Shown here piece after piece: positions 23,231 through 34,671 of a stretch of 64,000 bases of DNA (position 1 is its first letter; each line of letters begins with the position of its first letter). The translations under genes were made by a program, and so were the position numbers. The DNA comes from Dugong dugon (Eukaryota > Chordata > Mammalia > Sirenia > Dugongidae). The DNA lies in contig CM057462.1 in assembly GCA_030035585.1 (NCBI GenBank), positions 65,816,734-65,880,733 of the forward strand, in the 5' to 3' direction. The notes under the pieces were generated by a model. It saw only the letters and a list, made by a program, of their open reading frames with translations, did no database searches and was not told the DNA's origin.

Positions 23231-23680
23231 TGTCTTTCTCCTGCACCCCAGCTTCAGCAAGCCCCCACCCCACCCCATGCTCCTCAAAAGCAGCACTCCT
23301 CTGTTATTGATCTCTCTGTCCCCAGCACCCAGGCAGCAGGGGGTGGGCAGAGATAGGATTTTGTGGAATTGAATGGAAACTGCTCAGCCCCAGCCAATGC
23401 AATCACACTTCCATTGTACACAGCTTTGCATACTATCCCTACTGTCTGTCTGTCTCATGCACGTGCACACGAACACTGTGACATTGACACACGTATCCAT
23501 GGATGTCACAAAGGCACACGAAGCATGCGTCCACAGAAAAGAAGTCTAATACACAAATGCCCACCTCTTCACCTCCACCTCATTTACAGATACACAAACA
23601 TAGACACACACCTGGGCCTGTGGCCCCAGCCCAGGCCCCTAGGACAGAACAGAGCTGGCCTCATTCCTTGAGGTTTTTGC

Positions 23681-23816
23681 CTTCCCTGGTGGTGCAGTGG
23701 TTAAGAGTTCAGCTGCTAACCAGAAGGTTGAAAATTTGAATCCACTAGCCGCTTCTTGGAAACCCTGTAGAGCTGTTCTGCTCTGTCCTAAAAGGCCACT
23801 ATGAGTCGAAATCAGC
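23681..23816 (+). mobile_element. AfroSINE
   Basis: 'ttccctggtggtgcagtggttaagagttcagctgctaacc' through 'ctgctctgtcctaaaaggccactatgagtcg'. The final tail is diverged and runs into a T-rich stretch. Confidence 0.88.
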
Positions 23817-24913
23817 TCTTTCTTTTTTTGTTTGTTTTGTCCGTAACTGCAGGGCTGAGCTTCCGGGTCTGTGTGTATTTGTGCATCCACCCTGGAGGAT
23901 GTGTCTGTGCCGCCTTCTAGGTGCATCTAGTATGTGGAGCCTCAGAACCATGTGGGAACAAGGTGGCTGGCTTCTTAGAACTTTGCTGCTCTTTGCTCCT
24001 CCTGAAGTGCCCTCCGAGATCATTCTGTCCGACCCTGCAGTGTACTGCTAGGTATACCAAGACACAGAAAGGAGCATACTTGGCCAAGGTCACACCTAGA
24101 GACTCAGTGGTAGAACTGTGCCAGGAACCAGCCCCGCTGCCTCCCAGATCAGGACTTTAGATTTTCCTAACCCCAGCTGACAGGGAAGCCTGATAACTCC
24201 AAGAACTTTGCCTTGCGATTGGGAAGTTCTTTGAGTGTGACCCATATTTTTGTGCTCCTGCTTTTCACCCCCTTTCCTTTTGTTTGGTCTTTGTAAGGAG
24301 AGGGAGAACGGAGGGGCCATCCTGTCTGCCTTCTATTCCTAAGCTGCCTTCCTCTACCCCCCTTCCTCTCCTTTATACCCCTTTGCTCCCTGCTTCCCAA
24401 GTTCTCCTTTAGGGTCACTGGGGCAGGTTAGCTCTCTCATTGCCTGCCCCTCCACTGCAACTCCATGGTAGATTCATAACCTCCATTGAGGAAGCCCCAC
24501 GGGATGTCTAACTTCAGTCCGTATTGCTGCGGGAATCTATCTCCTCAGAATGTTGGAGCCAGGATGAGTGTTTCAAGAGGCAGTACTTTAAGTGAGTGAT
24601 TAAGGTTTTCTGAGCCAGTCAAGAGAGCTGAATTGCCTAGGGGGCAGGGAGAGACGAAGGCTCTGCAGGCAGGAGATTGCGCGGGGAACTTCCCCTTACC
24701 ACCAGCTTGGGGTTTTCTCACCCTCTCCCTCTCGTGCACTGATGTGGGTCTGTGGACAGGCCGGATCCTCTTGTGGGGTAGGAGACTCAGCAGAAGAGCA
24801 GGCAATTATGAGTGTCTGACCTGGATTGGAGGGATCCCGCAACCCCCTAGTGCAGGAGTTCTGGGGCTGGGGTAGGAGGAGAGTCAGGGGGACTTTTCAT
24901 TTCTCCAGCGGCT

Positions 24914-25110
24914 GTCACACCAGGGGTTAAGGACTTAGGCTTTGACAGATTTGGACTCAATCCTGGTTCTTCCCTTACCAGTCACGTGTCCTTGGGCACA
25001 TTACTTAACCTCCCAAACCTTAATTTTCTCATCTGAAAAATGGGGATAATAATACCTGCCTCTAGGAGTGTGGGGCTAAATGAGAGAAAGTATCTGACAC
25101 AGTGCTGGGC
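24914..25110 (+). mobile_element. MIR SINE
   Basis: Long sense MIR copy: 'ttggactcaatcctggttct', 'cttgggcacattacttaacctc', 'ctcatctgaaaaatggggataataatacctgcctc' and 'cacagtgctgggcac'. One of the better-preserved MIRs here. Confidence 0.75.
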
Positions 25111-25122
25111 ACAGGTGTTAGC

Positions 25123-25177
25123 CATCATCATCATCATCATCACCATCATCATTATATTGTTATTATCATTATCATTG
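25123..25177 (+). repeat. (ATC)n/(ATT)n microsatellite
   Basis: Seven nearly uninterrupted ATC units followed by interrupted ATT/ATC, directly after the MIR 3' end. Such MIR-tail trinucleotide tracts are a common origin of microsatellites. Confidence 0.85.
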
Positions 25178-25339
25178 TCCTCCTCTGGGGTATCCTTGGC
25201 TTGGCATGGTGAGTGTGTCTGGGTGTGTCCAGAGAGTGTGGAAGCATGTGGGAATGAGTGTGAGCAGCTCTCCCCGGGGAGTCTGAGGATGTATCTGTGG
25301 GGCCTTCTGGGAGTATCTAGTATGTGGCGCCTCCAGTCC

Positions 25340-25500
25340 TGAGCATCGCACTTACATCCTCTTATTTCACCCTCACAGCCATTATATCAGGCCGGGCACT
25401 ATTATTATACCCATTTCACAGTTGAGGCAACTGAGGCTACGTGAGGGAAGTCACACAGCTAGTGAATGGTGGCACCAGAAGTCCAACCTGGGTCTCTAGG
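25340..25500 (-). mobile_element. MIR SINE remnant
   Basis: Antisense core: 'cctcacagccattatatcaggccgggcactattattatacccatttcacagttgagg', then 'gtcacacagctagtgaatggtgg'. Confidence 0.65.
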
Positions 25501-27859
25501 GCACACATTGATTTGTTCCTTCAGCTGAAAAATATAGTTAAAGGGCATCAACTCTGGGCCAGGCATGGGGAATCAAGGGGGACAGACCATGCCTGCGCCC
25601 TGCCCTGAGCGAGAGTACAGTGCGGGTGGGTGGGGGGTGCTCCAGGGCCTGCCCGAACCACTGCCTCTACTGCCTCCTCTTACCAGAGAGCGAGCCTGAG
25701 TGTGGGTGTGTGTGTGTGGGTGGCATATGCAAGAGTGTCACTGTGTACAGCTGCAGGTATGGGGCTTGGTGTCAAACACTGGCAGCTAGCCTGGCCTCAG
25801 AGAGATTGAATAAAAGCCACAAGGTCAAGGGGACAAGCCAGGGACCCCTGAGAGAGGAGGGCAATTGCCCACTCTCTCGTGGGTCTTCCTTTCTCATCTC
25901 AAGGTGAGCACATCATCCCTGGGGCATGGAGGCAGGGAATCCCAAAGGACAGGTAGAGATCTCAGTGCCAGCACTTACTGGGAAGGTGCCTACCCTGACT
26001 CTCCCCCACTCCCCAGCCTCAGTGCCCCCTCTTTAAAATAGGGCTACACAGGAAAGTGGACCACTCCGAGCTGCCTGGCGCGGAGCATAACGCTGGATGA
26101 ACGGGAGGGAGGAGCTGCTAATTCTGGACCTTGAGTTTTGCAGGGTGGGGGTTGGGGGAGCTCCTCTTCCAGCACCTTCTCCCTTGGCCCTCAGAGGACA
26201 GGGCAGCCCTTAGAAGGGCACCCAGGAGGCTGCCCGCCCCCAGCGGAGGCTCTGAGAGTCTGAGAGGGTACTGGTCAGACCTCTGGGGCCCCCAAAGAGC
26301 CCCCCTAGGACTCCAGGTTCTCTGGGCAACTCTGTCCCTAGGGCAGGATTGGGGGTGCCCTGGGGGTTGGCACCTGGGGGGTGAGGAGCAGGAGGGGCAG
26401 CCCCAGGCAGTAGACTAATTGGGCTGGGAATCCGTGGGCAGCGCCTGAGGCGTGGAGAGGCAAAGGGAGCAGGGAGCTCAGCGGTTCCTTCCCTCTTGGA
26501 GATTCTGGGAACAGTGAGTGGAGTGAGGTCTCCAGCCTAGAGGCCCTCCCCCATCCCTGCAGGGAAATCTGGGGACACCTCCTGAGACTCCTTGAGCATT
26601 TAGGCCAGACTGGTGGGACAGGGAAAGCTAGCTGGAGATGAATGGAGCACAGTTCCCACTGTAGCAGAAGGGATGGAGGTCAGACAGCAGGAAGGACTGC
26701 CCGTTAACCAGGAGGTGGAGTACAACAGATTTTCTGGAATACTGTTCCCAAAACTTGGGGGACCCTGTCTAGCTGGGCTGGACAAGATTCACTCTGCTAA
26801 TTGTCCCTGTCAAGCAAAGAGTGGCACCTCTCCCCACAGAAGGATGGAGTATTGATGCCTGCTCCCTTTGAGCCCAGCTTTGGGGTGTGGGGTGGAGGTC
26901 AGATCAGGCACCCATTGGCTTTTGGGCAGGCAGTTCACATAGGCTGCATCTCCCTCACTCTCCCTTCCCTGTTGCTCTTGCTTGGGAGCCTCAGGCCCGT
27001 CCAGGTCGCTGTCTTTGGGTTTATTTTTTGCTGGGCTCGGCTGTCCCCTGGGAGGGGAGGGGATAAGGAGAGGAGGAAGGAGAGAAGGAATAGCTTTGTC
27101 AGCACAATCCCAGGCCTTTCTGCTCCTGCCCATCTCTGCCTGGCTGCCACCCTCTTCAGAAGGGCCAGGCCTGGGTGCCACGGGGGTCCATACCCCTGTG
27201 GGACCTCCCTCCCTGGGGGCAACTCTGGCGAATCAGGAATAGACCTTTCACCATAATCCCTGGCTACAGAAATTCAGAGCTAGCAGGCCCCAGAGCTCAA
27301 ATAGGTCCATGCTTCATTTCACAGATGGGGAAACCGAGGCCAGGAGAAGGGACCTGATTGCCCAGGGACACAGCGCACATGGGGGCCCTTTTTGCCTCCT
27401 TGTCCTCAATAGATGGCAGTTGTACTGGAGCCGCAGAGAACAGAGGAATGCTGCTTCCCAGCTCTGCCTCGCCCTGAGGGGAGGGAGCAGGCCTTGAATT
27501 CATTCATTCATTCACCTCACTCTCTGACCTCTGAGGATGGGTGACATTGTGGTGGGAGAGACAGGCCTGCACACATGGGATGGGGAGAGAAGTGTGACCC
27601 TGCCAGCAGAGGGAGAGAGGCACAGCCTGGGGCCACAATGAAGGCTGAGCGGGGTATCTGCCGCCTCCCCTGGATCCTTTATTCTTCTTTTTAAAATAAA
27701 CTAGCTCTATTTTACAAAGGCTGGGATTAAGGCTTTGAGAAGTTAAGTCACTTGCCGAAGGTCAGCACAGCTAATAATTGGTAGAGGCAGGTTTCAAACC
27801 TAGAACATGGCTCTGTGTGAGCCCATGCATGTAGCCACTCTGCCGTCTATCCCTGACAG

Positions 27860-28531
27860 GCCCTCCCTCCTTGACTTTCTCCCACACCTGCCTCACTGAC
27901 TCTTCCTTCTCAGTTTTACCAACAATTTCACCTCCTCTTTATGCCTCTTGAATATGGAGGCTCCCAGGGCTCTGACCTGGGTCCTCTTCTCTCTGTACAC
28001 AGTTTTGAGGCGGATGTCTCGTGCACTCCTGCAACATCAGTGGTCACTTCCATGATGACGGTGTCCCCCTTGAAGCTTCATCCGTGAGCTTCCTGTCTGG
28101 CTGCTTGCTGGATGCACCTTCTCCTCTCCCCTGGGCACCTCAAACTCATCTCCCTTCAAGCCCACTCCCCTTCCCCTGTTCCCTCCCCAACTCTCATGCC
28201 TAAGTCCAAAACCCCCTCGCATAAGCATCCTTTGCTCCTTGCCTAGGGAAGGACTTTCAGTGTCCTCTGAGTGTTGTGCTGGTCAACGCTCCATGCTGCT
28301 GCATGCTTCCCTGCTCCCACCCATCCCATCATCTAGCTCACTCCTAGTTTTACCCTTCAGATCCTGGTTTGAGCACCACCTCTTCTTGGAAGCACAACCT
28401 GCACGCCCCCACCCCAGGCCCCTCTCTGTGTGTTCTTTCCTGTTCCCCGTTGGACTGTGGTGGGTGTGGGTTGAACATACTGCTTGGCACATGGTTGATA
28501 ATTAGCAAGTGTTTGTTCAGTGACTGAATGA
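27860..28531 (+). mobile_element. L2 LINE 3' end
   Basis: Sense L2-like sequence: 'cagggctctgacctgggtcctcttctctctgtaca' and 'agcttcatccgtgagcttcctg', ending in the L2 3' terminus 'cttggcacatggttgataattagcaagtgtttgttcagtgactgaatgaa'. Old and diverged; left end approximate. Confidence 0.65.
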
Positions 28532-28899
28532 AGGTGGTGTCAAGGGTGGGCTGTTTTGCCAACCGGAGAGAAGCAGAGAAAGGACCCCGATGTCCTCTGT
28601 GTGCAGGCCTGACTGGGAAGCTCTCATGAGTTTTATCTTGATGGAGGGAGGGAACAGCAGGAACTAATGCTTTCAAGTGGGACCCTTTTCGCCACCCCCT
28701 TTTGTCCCAGAATCTGCAGAGTCTGGAGTGTTCAGGGCCCTGAGGGTGGGCCGTTGACCACCAGGCTACAGAAGTGGGCTTTACCCTGTGGGCAGTGGGG
28801 AGCCATAGGCGGCTATGAAACATGGCAGGGCAGGGGCCCTGGATGGGAACCAGGGCTTGACCCAGCTCTTCCCCTGAGCAACCGCTCTGCAAACACCAG

Positions 28900-29070
28900 G
28901 CCATTTAGTTCTCTCAGTACTGCTATATGGCAGGTACTCTTACTGCTCACATTTTTCAGAAAGGAAAGTAAGGCTCAGAAAAGGGAAGTACCACGTGCAC
29001 AGTTATGTGGTTTGTCCGCGGCAGACCTAGAATTCGAACCCATGTCTGTGTGACTCCCAAGCCCAAGCTC
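28900..29070 (-). mobile_element. MIR SINE remnant
   Basis: 'tactgctatatggcaggtactcttactgctcacatttttcagaaaggaaa' and 'gcagacctagaattcgaacccatgtctgtgtgactcc' are the antisense core and 5' part of MIR. Confidence 0.6.
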
Positions 29071-29599
29071 TAAACGGTTCTCAGACTCATCAGCAGCCTG
29101 ATGGTGGTTTCCACTGTCCTAAGGCAAAAAAGAAGAAAATAAGGACAATGTGGTGACTTTTTCATAAAGCTAAATTTATTCCATTTAAAGAACTGTCTTT
29201 TAGTCTGAGATTATGTCCTTTCTTTTATGAAATGATGGAGCTGGGAATTTTTAAAAAATGTCCTTACTTGACAAAATAAAAAGTTGACAACCTTATGCAG
29301 TCCCCAGAGTGTTTTTGGAAATTTTACCGGTGGTGTGTGAAATCCCTGAGTCCTGGTGCCATCCTGCCTCCTCCCTCCTCCCTCCAGAGCTCTGGGGCCA
29401 AAAGTGGGAGGAGTCTGGGCAGAGATGGAAGGATGGGATGAGCCAGGAGTTAGGGGGATGGAGGAGCGGGCAGTGTGGACCCTTTACCCCTCAGGGCCTC
29501 AAGCCCTGCCCTTCCCTGAGCACAGAGAGGACTGGCCCAGGGCTCTTTCCCAAGTTTGGGGCTGTGGTGGCGTTCAGTCTGAATCAGGGCTCACCTTCA

Positions 29600-29790
29600 G
29601 TTAAAGGAGCACCGGACCTGGAGTCAGCAGACCAGTGTTCGACTCCCACCTCTGCCACTTCGAGGCCGTATGACTCCAAGCAGGTGACCCAACCCCTCTG
29701 ATGCCCCAGCTTCCTTCCACATAGAATGACAGTCACTCTTCACCTGCCCACTTCACAGGGCTGTCGCTGAGATTAAGTGTTGCAGTGAAG
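29600..29790 (+). mobile_element. MIR SINE remnant
   Basis: 'acctggagtcagcagaccagtgttcgactcccacctctgccacttcgaggccgtatgactccaagcaggtgac' is a sense MIR 5' half. The 3' half is decayed. Confidence 0.65.
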
Positions 29791-30104
29791 AATAAAGGAG
29801 CCGTTGGAGTTTAATATTCTTGTCTTTCCAACACACGCTCCCTCTTCCCTTGGGCCCTGGGCCCCTCACCTCACCTTCCCCCTCACTGGTTTGAAATCTG
29901 AGAAGGGGAATTGGGGCATGTGGGTGGCACATAGGCCCTGTAAGAGCGGGTCGGCCAGATCAGCAGTTCCTTTCCTCAAGAGGCCCTAGACAGGAGCTCA
30001 GAGATGTACCATAGGGGTGGGGGTCTGGATGCCAGCAGCAAGGGCTCCTGGGATATCCCTGAACCTGGGGAACTCTATGACCACAAGACTAATAGGTAAT
30101 GGGC

Positions 30105-30340
30105 AATGAGCACTTCCCATGAGCCAGGCTCTGTGCTAGGAACAGAGTCTACCATACAGTTGTAAGGGTCATAGTATAATTTACTCCACGTATTGTGCTA
30201 AATACTTTTCACATACTACCTCACTTAATCTTTCCAGGGACCCTACGAGGTAGGTATTGTCATTATCCCCATTGTACAGATATGGGCACTAAAGCTTGAA
30301 GGGTAAGTACTTGCCCTGGCCGCACAGCCAGTAAGTGGTA
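30105..30340 (-). mobile_element. MIR SINE
   Basis: Antisense copy with 'gagccaggctctgtgctagg', 'cctacgaggtaggtattgtcattatccccattgtacagatatgg' and 'ctggccgcacagccagtaagtgg'. Confidence 0.7.
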
Positions 30341-30605
30341 AATACCCAGCAGGATGAGCATTTTCTGGGTTCAGTCCAGACAATGGAGTGTCCTGAAAGC
30401 CTCAGGATGAAAGGACCCTGTGGTGTGAGAGAGGGGAGCAGGTTTCAGGGTTGCAGGCTGGGGGAAGGATGTCATAGTGCAGGTGGAAGGGGGCAGAGGT
30501 GGGAAGACCAGAGTTCCTGCTGGGTAGCTTCCAGCAGTCACCTTCGTCTGTGAGTCTCAGCCTCCCCTTCCTGCTGTGACTCCCAACAATAATAAAGATA
30601 GTAAT

Positions 30606-30804
30606 GAAACCAGTTGCAATCGAGTCGATTCTGACGCCATGTGTACCAGAGTAGAATTATGCTCCATGGGATTTTCAATGGCTGATTTTTTTTTGAAAGT
30701 AGATTGCCAGGCCTTTCTTTTGAGGTGCCTCTGGGTCGGCTTGAACTTCCAACCTTGCAGTTAGCAGTGGAGTACATTAACCATTTTCACCACCCAGGGA
30801 CTCC
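30606..30804 (-). mobile_element. AfroSINE, divergent long subfamily (antisense)
   Basis: Tail 'ccagttgcaatcgagtcgattctgacgcc'. The middle carries 'gatttttttttgaaagtagattgccaggcctttc' and 'ggtgcctctgggtcggcttgaac', which the main subfamily lacks. Head 'caccacccagggactcc'. The same variant recurs at 35790 and 51570. Confidence 0.82.
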
Positions 30805-30816
30805 AAGATAATAATA

Positions 30817-31013
30817 CTCATTGCCATCAAGTCGATTCTGACTCATTGCGATCCTAAGAGACAGAGTAGAACTGCTCCGTAGGGTTTCCAAGGCTGTAAT
30901 CTTTACAGAAGCAGACTGCCACGTCTTTCTCTTGGGGAGCTGCTGGTGCATTCAAACCGCCAACCTTTTGGTTAGCAGCTGAGTGCTTTAACCACTGTGC
31001 CACCAGGGCTCCT
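30817..31013 (-). mobile_element. AfroSINE (antisense)
   Basis: 'attgccatcaagtcgattctgactcattgcg' to 'gtgccaccagggctcc', with the 'ctttacagaagcagactgccacg' block. Second of three same-orientation copies within 540 bp. Confidence 0.9.
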
Positions 31014-31028
31014 TAAGATAATAATAAA

Positions 31029-31139
31029 CCAAAAAAAAAAAAAAAAAAGAGAAACCCGTTGCTGTGGAGTCCATTCCGACTCATAATGACCCTTTTGGTT
31101 AGCAGCTGAGCTCTTAACCACTGCACTGCCAGGGCTCCA
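31029..31139 (-). mobile_element. AfroSINE, internally deleted, with A-run (antisense)
   Basis: A run of 18 A's (31031-31048) precedes 'cccgttgctgtggagtccattccgactcataatgacc', which joins directly to the head part 'cttttggttagcagctgagctc...ccagggctcc'. About half of the element is missing. Confidence 0.82.
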
Positions 31140-31869
31140 AGATAATAATAGTAAATGATAATTGAGTGCTTAAGATCGTTGAAAAACTTGCCATGCCTTA
31201 TCTCACTTTTTCCTCTTAACAACCTGGAGATAGGTACAGTGAAAGCTGTGAGAGCCAGAACTCAAAGGGACTGCCTTGTTTTCCCGGGTCTCACAAGTTT
31301 TCCGCTTCTGACAGGGTAGAAAACTTTTCTATTGCTCATTTTAGTGAAAATATTTAGTGGAAAATATTTGATTTTTCCTTCTCTGACAGGTTTCCGCTTA
31401 CACAGGTAATGGCTTTCACAGGTTTTACCGCACAATTGTTATGCCCATTTTTCAGATGGGAGGCTGAGACACAGAGAGGGTAAGTAACTTGCCCGGATGT
31501 ATGTAGCAGGCTAGAACTCAAGCCCCAGAAGCCCAGCTCTAGAGGCTGAGCTCTTACCACCATACAGTGCTTAACTCACCCTGACAGTGTCTGTCTGCTG
31601 GGAGGCTGAGCAGCTCAAGATCCTGCCCCCACCCCAGCTCTACACCGCAGACTTATTTCTTCATCCTTCTCGTGCTCTCATTTGGAAGCTGGTCCCACAG
31701 AGCCAGGCCCTGTGCCAGGTGCTGGGGACAGAGCAGTGAATCACACCCTCCACTTCTCCCTAGGGGCCATGGGTCAGGAGGCAGCAGTTACCAAGCAGGG
31801 TGATAAGTGCCACTTTTTGAGCAGCGCAGTCCTGGGAGAGCCCAGCACAGGGGGCCAAACCCAGCCCCA

Positions 31870-32270
31870 AATTGGGGCTAGTTGGGAAGGTTTCCCAGAG
31901 GAAGAGGTTTACGTTGAAACCTGACAGATGAGTAGGAGTTGGAGTCAGCCGAGCAAAGAGAAGCAGGAAACAGTGCTCCAGGCAGAGGACTAGTATGGGC
32001 AAAGGCCCAGAGGTGAGGCTGAACATGGCATTTGCAGAGAACTGCAAGAAGTCAGAACACTGGGAGCCGTGTGGAGGCAGGAGGTGTCCAGAGAAGAGGC
32101 TGGGATGAGGCAGAGCCAGTCTGGAATGGTGAGAATGCCAGGCTGAGGAGCGGGGACTTCCTCAATGAGGAGCTGTGAAGCAATGGGAGACAGGAGATGG
32201 GGAGTGCATGGCAGATTTGTATTTTAGAAACACCTCTCTGGGACTGGCGTGGAAGATGGTGGAGGGCGAT
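31870..32270 (+). repeat. Unassigned old mammalian repeat, copy A
   Basis: Contains 'ggtttcccagaggaagaggtttacgttgaaacctgacagatgagtaggag', 'tatgggcaaaggcccagaggtgagg' and 'gcatggcagatttgtattttagaaacacctctctgg'. Related phrases recur at 50800-51430 and 60130-60900. I recognise the pattern as a dispersed mammalian repeat but cannot assign its class. Confidence 0.5.
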
Positions 32271-33818
32271 GGACTCAGGGCAGGGAGATCCAGGGATGCC
32301 TCCTGATTGGGTGACGCCTAACCCAACTGGGCACCCTTTTTCCTCTGCCTTCCCCCTCCCCTATCCCAGCCCCCTATGTGGCTCCTGTGGAAGGTAAGGA
32401 GGAGTCCAGAATTAGGAATTAACCGGGGAGGACAGCCCCTGCCTCTGTTTCCCTTGTAGCCTTAGGGTTCCATAGGGCCAATCCAGCCAGTGTCACCGCT
32501 ACCTTCTACCAGATCATGGTGGGAGGTCAGGCCAGTCTGTAAAGTCCAGCTCCCAGGATCTGGGCTGGATGCTCCCTCCCTTCCCGGCATCCTCCCTCCG
32601 GGTGGCAGACACCAACACTGACAGGCAGGGAGGGGGAGGCTGCACCCAGCTCTGCTGGTCTGTGGCAGGCTGTGGATGGAGGGGCACTGTGCATGGGGTG
32701 GGGGATCTGCTGGATGTTGACAGTCTGTGGGGATGGAAATGGTTTGTGGGTGGGACAGTCTCCCAGGATTGGTAGGGGCCTTGAGGTCAGGGTTAGGCTA
32801 TTGCCCTTAGGGATAGGAAACCCCGAAGTGGCCCAGCGGGGGCCCTGGGTTAAGGGAAGAGGCCTTGGGGATCAGGGAGCCCCTGGAGGAGAGATGGGGT
32901 ACCCACATAGGGCAGATGGAAGTCCTGGGTTGGCTGCCTAGCCACAGTGCTAACCTTTTAAGCACTTTGATCTCTTCCTGAGCCCTTAGGAGCTTCTGTG
33001 TGGAGACACCCAAGCTTTCCAGTGTGAAGGCAGGGGGATGACAGAAATGATCTGGGGGTGAGGGGAGGACAAACAGGAGTGACTGACCCTGAAGGGTCTG
33101 GGGGCGCCTCGTCAACCCTCCCTCATGAAGGGCTTCATCCCCTTCCAGTCTCCTAACCCCTCTTCTGAGGTCTCCCTTTCACTGAACGTCCCTCTCTCTC
33201 TGAGCCCCTGCCCACTAACCTTGCCAAGGGCCTGCCCCCGACCTGGCCTGCAGCCTAGGACTTTGCCTATAGGGAAAGGTGAGCTGCTTATGCATACCCT
33301 GGGCCTGGGGGAAGGTGTGAGTGGCTGAGGTGGGGGATACCTTGGAAGCAGAGAGTGTGGATCCAGGCCCTGAAACTGTCTGGAAAGATCTGGGGATATG
33401 GGCTTGGGTGGGGATGGAGATTCCTAGAATTGTGGCCTTAGAATGGCCCCATGGGAGCACCGGGCACTCCTGGGATTTGTCCCAGTTAATGGTGCGGTGT
33501 CTTGGAGGAGGGCAGAGGCCAAGTAGCCCCAGCACCTCTCTTCTTCCTCTTTTCAGGGCTCCACAGTGTGTGAAAATCACTGGTCTCTCACCTGCCCCCA
33601 GTTCTAGCGATGGGGAAACTGAGACTCAGAGCAGGGCAGGGACTAAACCCAGGTTAGTGGTAGAGCCCAGACCAGAACCCAAGCACAGTCTGAGTCTTAG
33701 TTAGAATCCCCAGTGATAAATAACAGTAAAACCATTCTACAGGCCTTCGCTGAGGCTAGCCTAGGCTCAAGTCTCCTCTGGGTGGTCTTGGGCAAGTCTT
33801 TTCACATCTTTGAGCCTC

Positions 33819-34025
33819 GGCCCTGGTGGCACAGTGGTTGAAGCACTCGGCTGCAAACCAAAATGTCAGCAGTTTGAATCCACCAGCTGCTCTATGGGGG
33901 AAAGATGCAGCAGTCTGCTTCCATAAGGATTTATAGCCTTGGAAACCCTTCGGGGAGGCTCGACTCTGTCCTGTAGGGTTGCTATCAGTTGGAATCAGCT
34001 TGATGGCAATGAGTTTGGTTTGGTG
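33819..34025 (+). mobile_element. AfroSINE
   Basis: 'ggccctggtggcacagtggttgaag' through 'gcagtctgcttccataaggatttatagcc' to 'agcttgatggcaatgagtttggtttgg'. Full-length long form. Confidence 0.92.
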
Positions 34026-34149
34026 GGGTTTTGAGCCTCTGCTTCTGGGTCCAAAATGCTGCCTGGTCCTGGGAAGGAGGTCCCCTCTCCCCACTTAATG
34101 GTCTACAAGGCACTGTAAGGCTTAATTAATGCTTGCTCAGTAAATCCCA

Positions 34150-34290
34150 CTGACTTCTCATAACAACCCAGGAGGTAATATTATTATCATCATTTTATAA
34201 TGAGGCTCAGAAAGGAGAAATGACTTGCCCAAGGACATTCAGCCAAGAAATGGCTGAGATAGGGCTAGCGCCCAGGTGTCCAGGCACCTG
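34150..34290 (-). mobile_element. MIR SINE remnant
   Basis: 'ctcataacaacccaggaggtaatattattatcatcattttataatgaggctcagaaagg', then 'gacttgcccaaggacattcagcc'; antisense MIR core. Confidence 0.65.
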
Positions 34291-34386
34291 CTTAGGATCC
34301 CTGATGGACACAGCCCCAATTTTGAGCCTCAGCTCTCAGTGAAAATCAGCTGAGGTCCCAAGCAAGACTCATCAGTCTGCTGGGCC

Positions 34387-34671
34387 GTGTGTCTGTGTGT
34401 CTGTGTGTGTCTGTGTGTCTTTGAGTGTCTGTGTGTATTTGTCTGTCTGTGTGTGTGTCTGTGTTTCAGTGTGTCTATGAGTGTCTTTGTATGTCTGTAT
34501 GTATGTCTCTGTGTGTGTGTGTGTGTCTGTGTGTATTTGTGTGTGTATCTTTGTGTATGTGTGTGTCGGTGTGTCTGTGTCTTTGTATGTCTTTCTGTGT
34601 GTGTCTCTGTGTGTGTGTGTGTATACGTGTGTGTGTGTATCTGTGTGTGTGTGTGTATATCTGTGTGTGGA
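34387..34671 (+). repeat. (TG)n-rich tract, about 285 bp
   Basis: Almost pure TG steps broken by regular 'tc' and 'at' interruptions (tgtgtctgtgtgtgtctg...). It reads as poly(Cys/Val) or poly(Thr/His) in translation, which is only a repeat effect. Long alternating purine-pyrimidine DNA like this can adopt Z-DNA. Confidence 0.95.
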
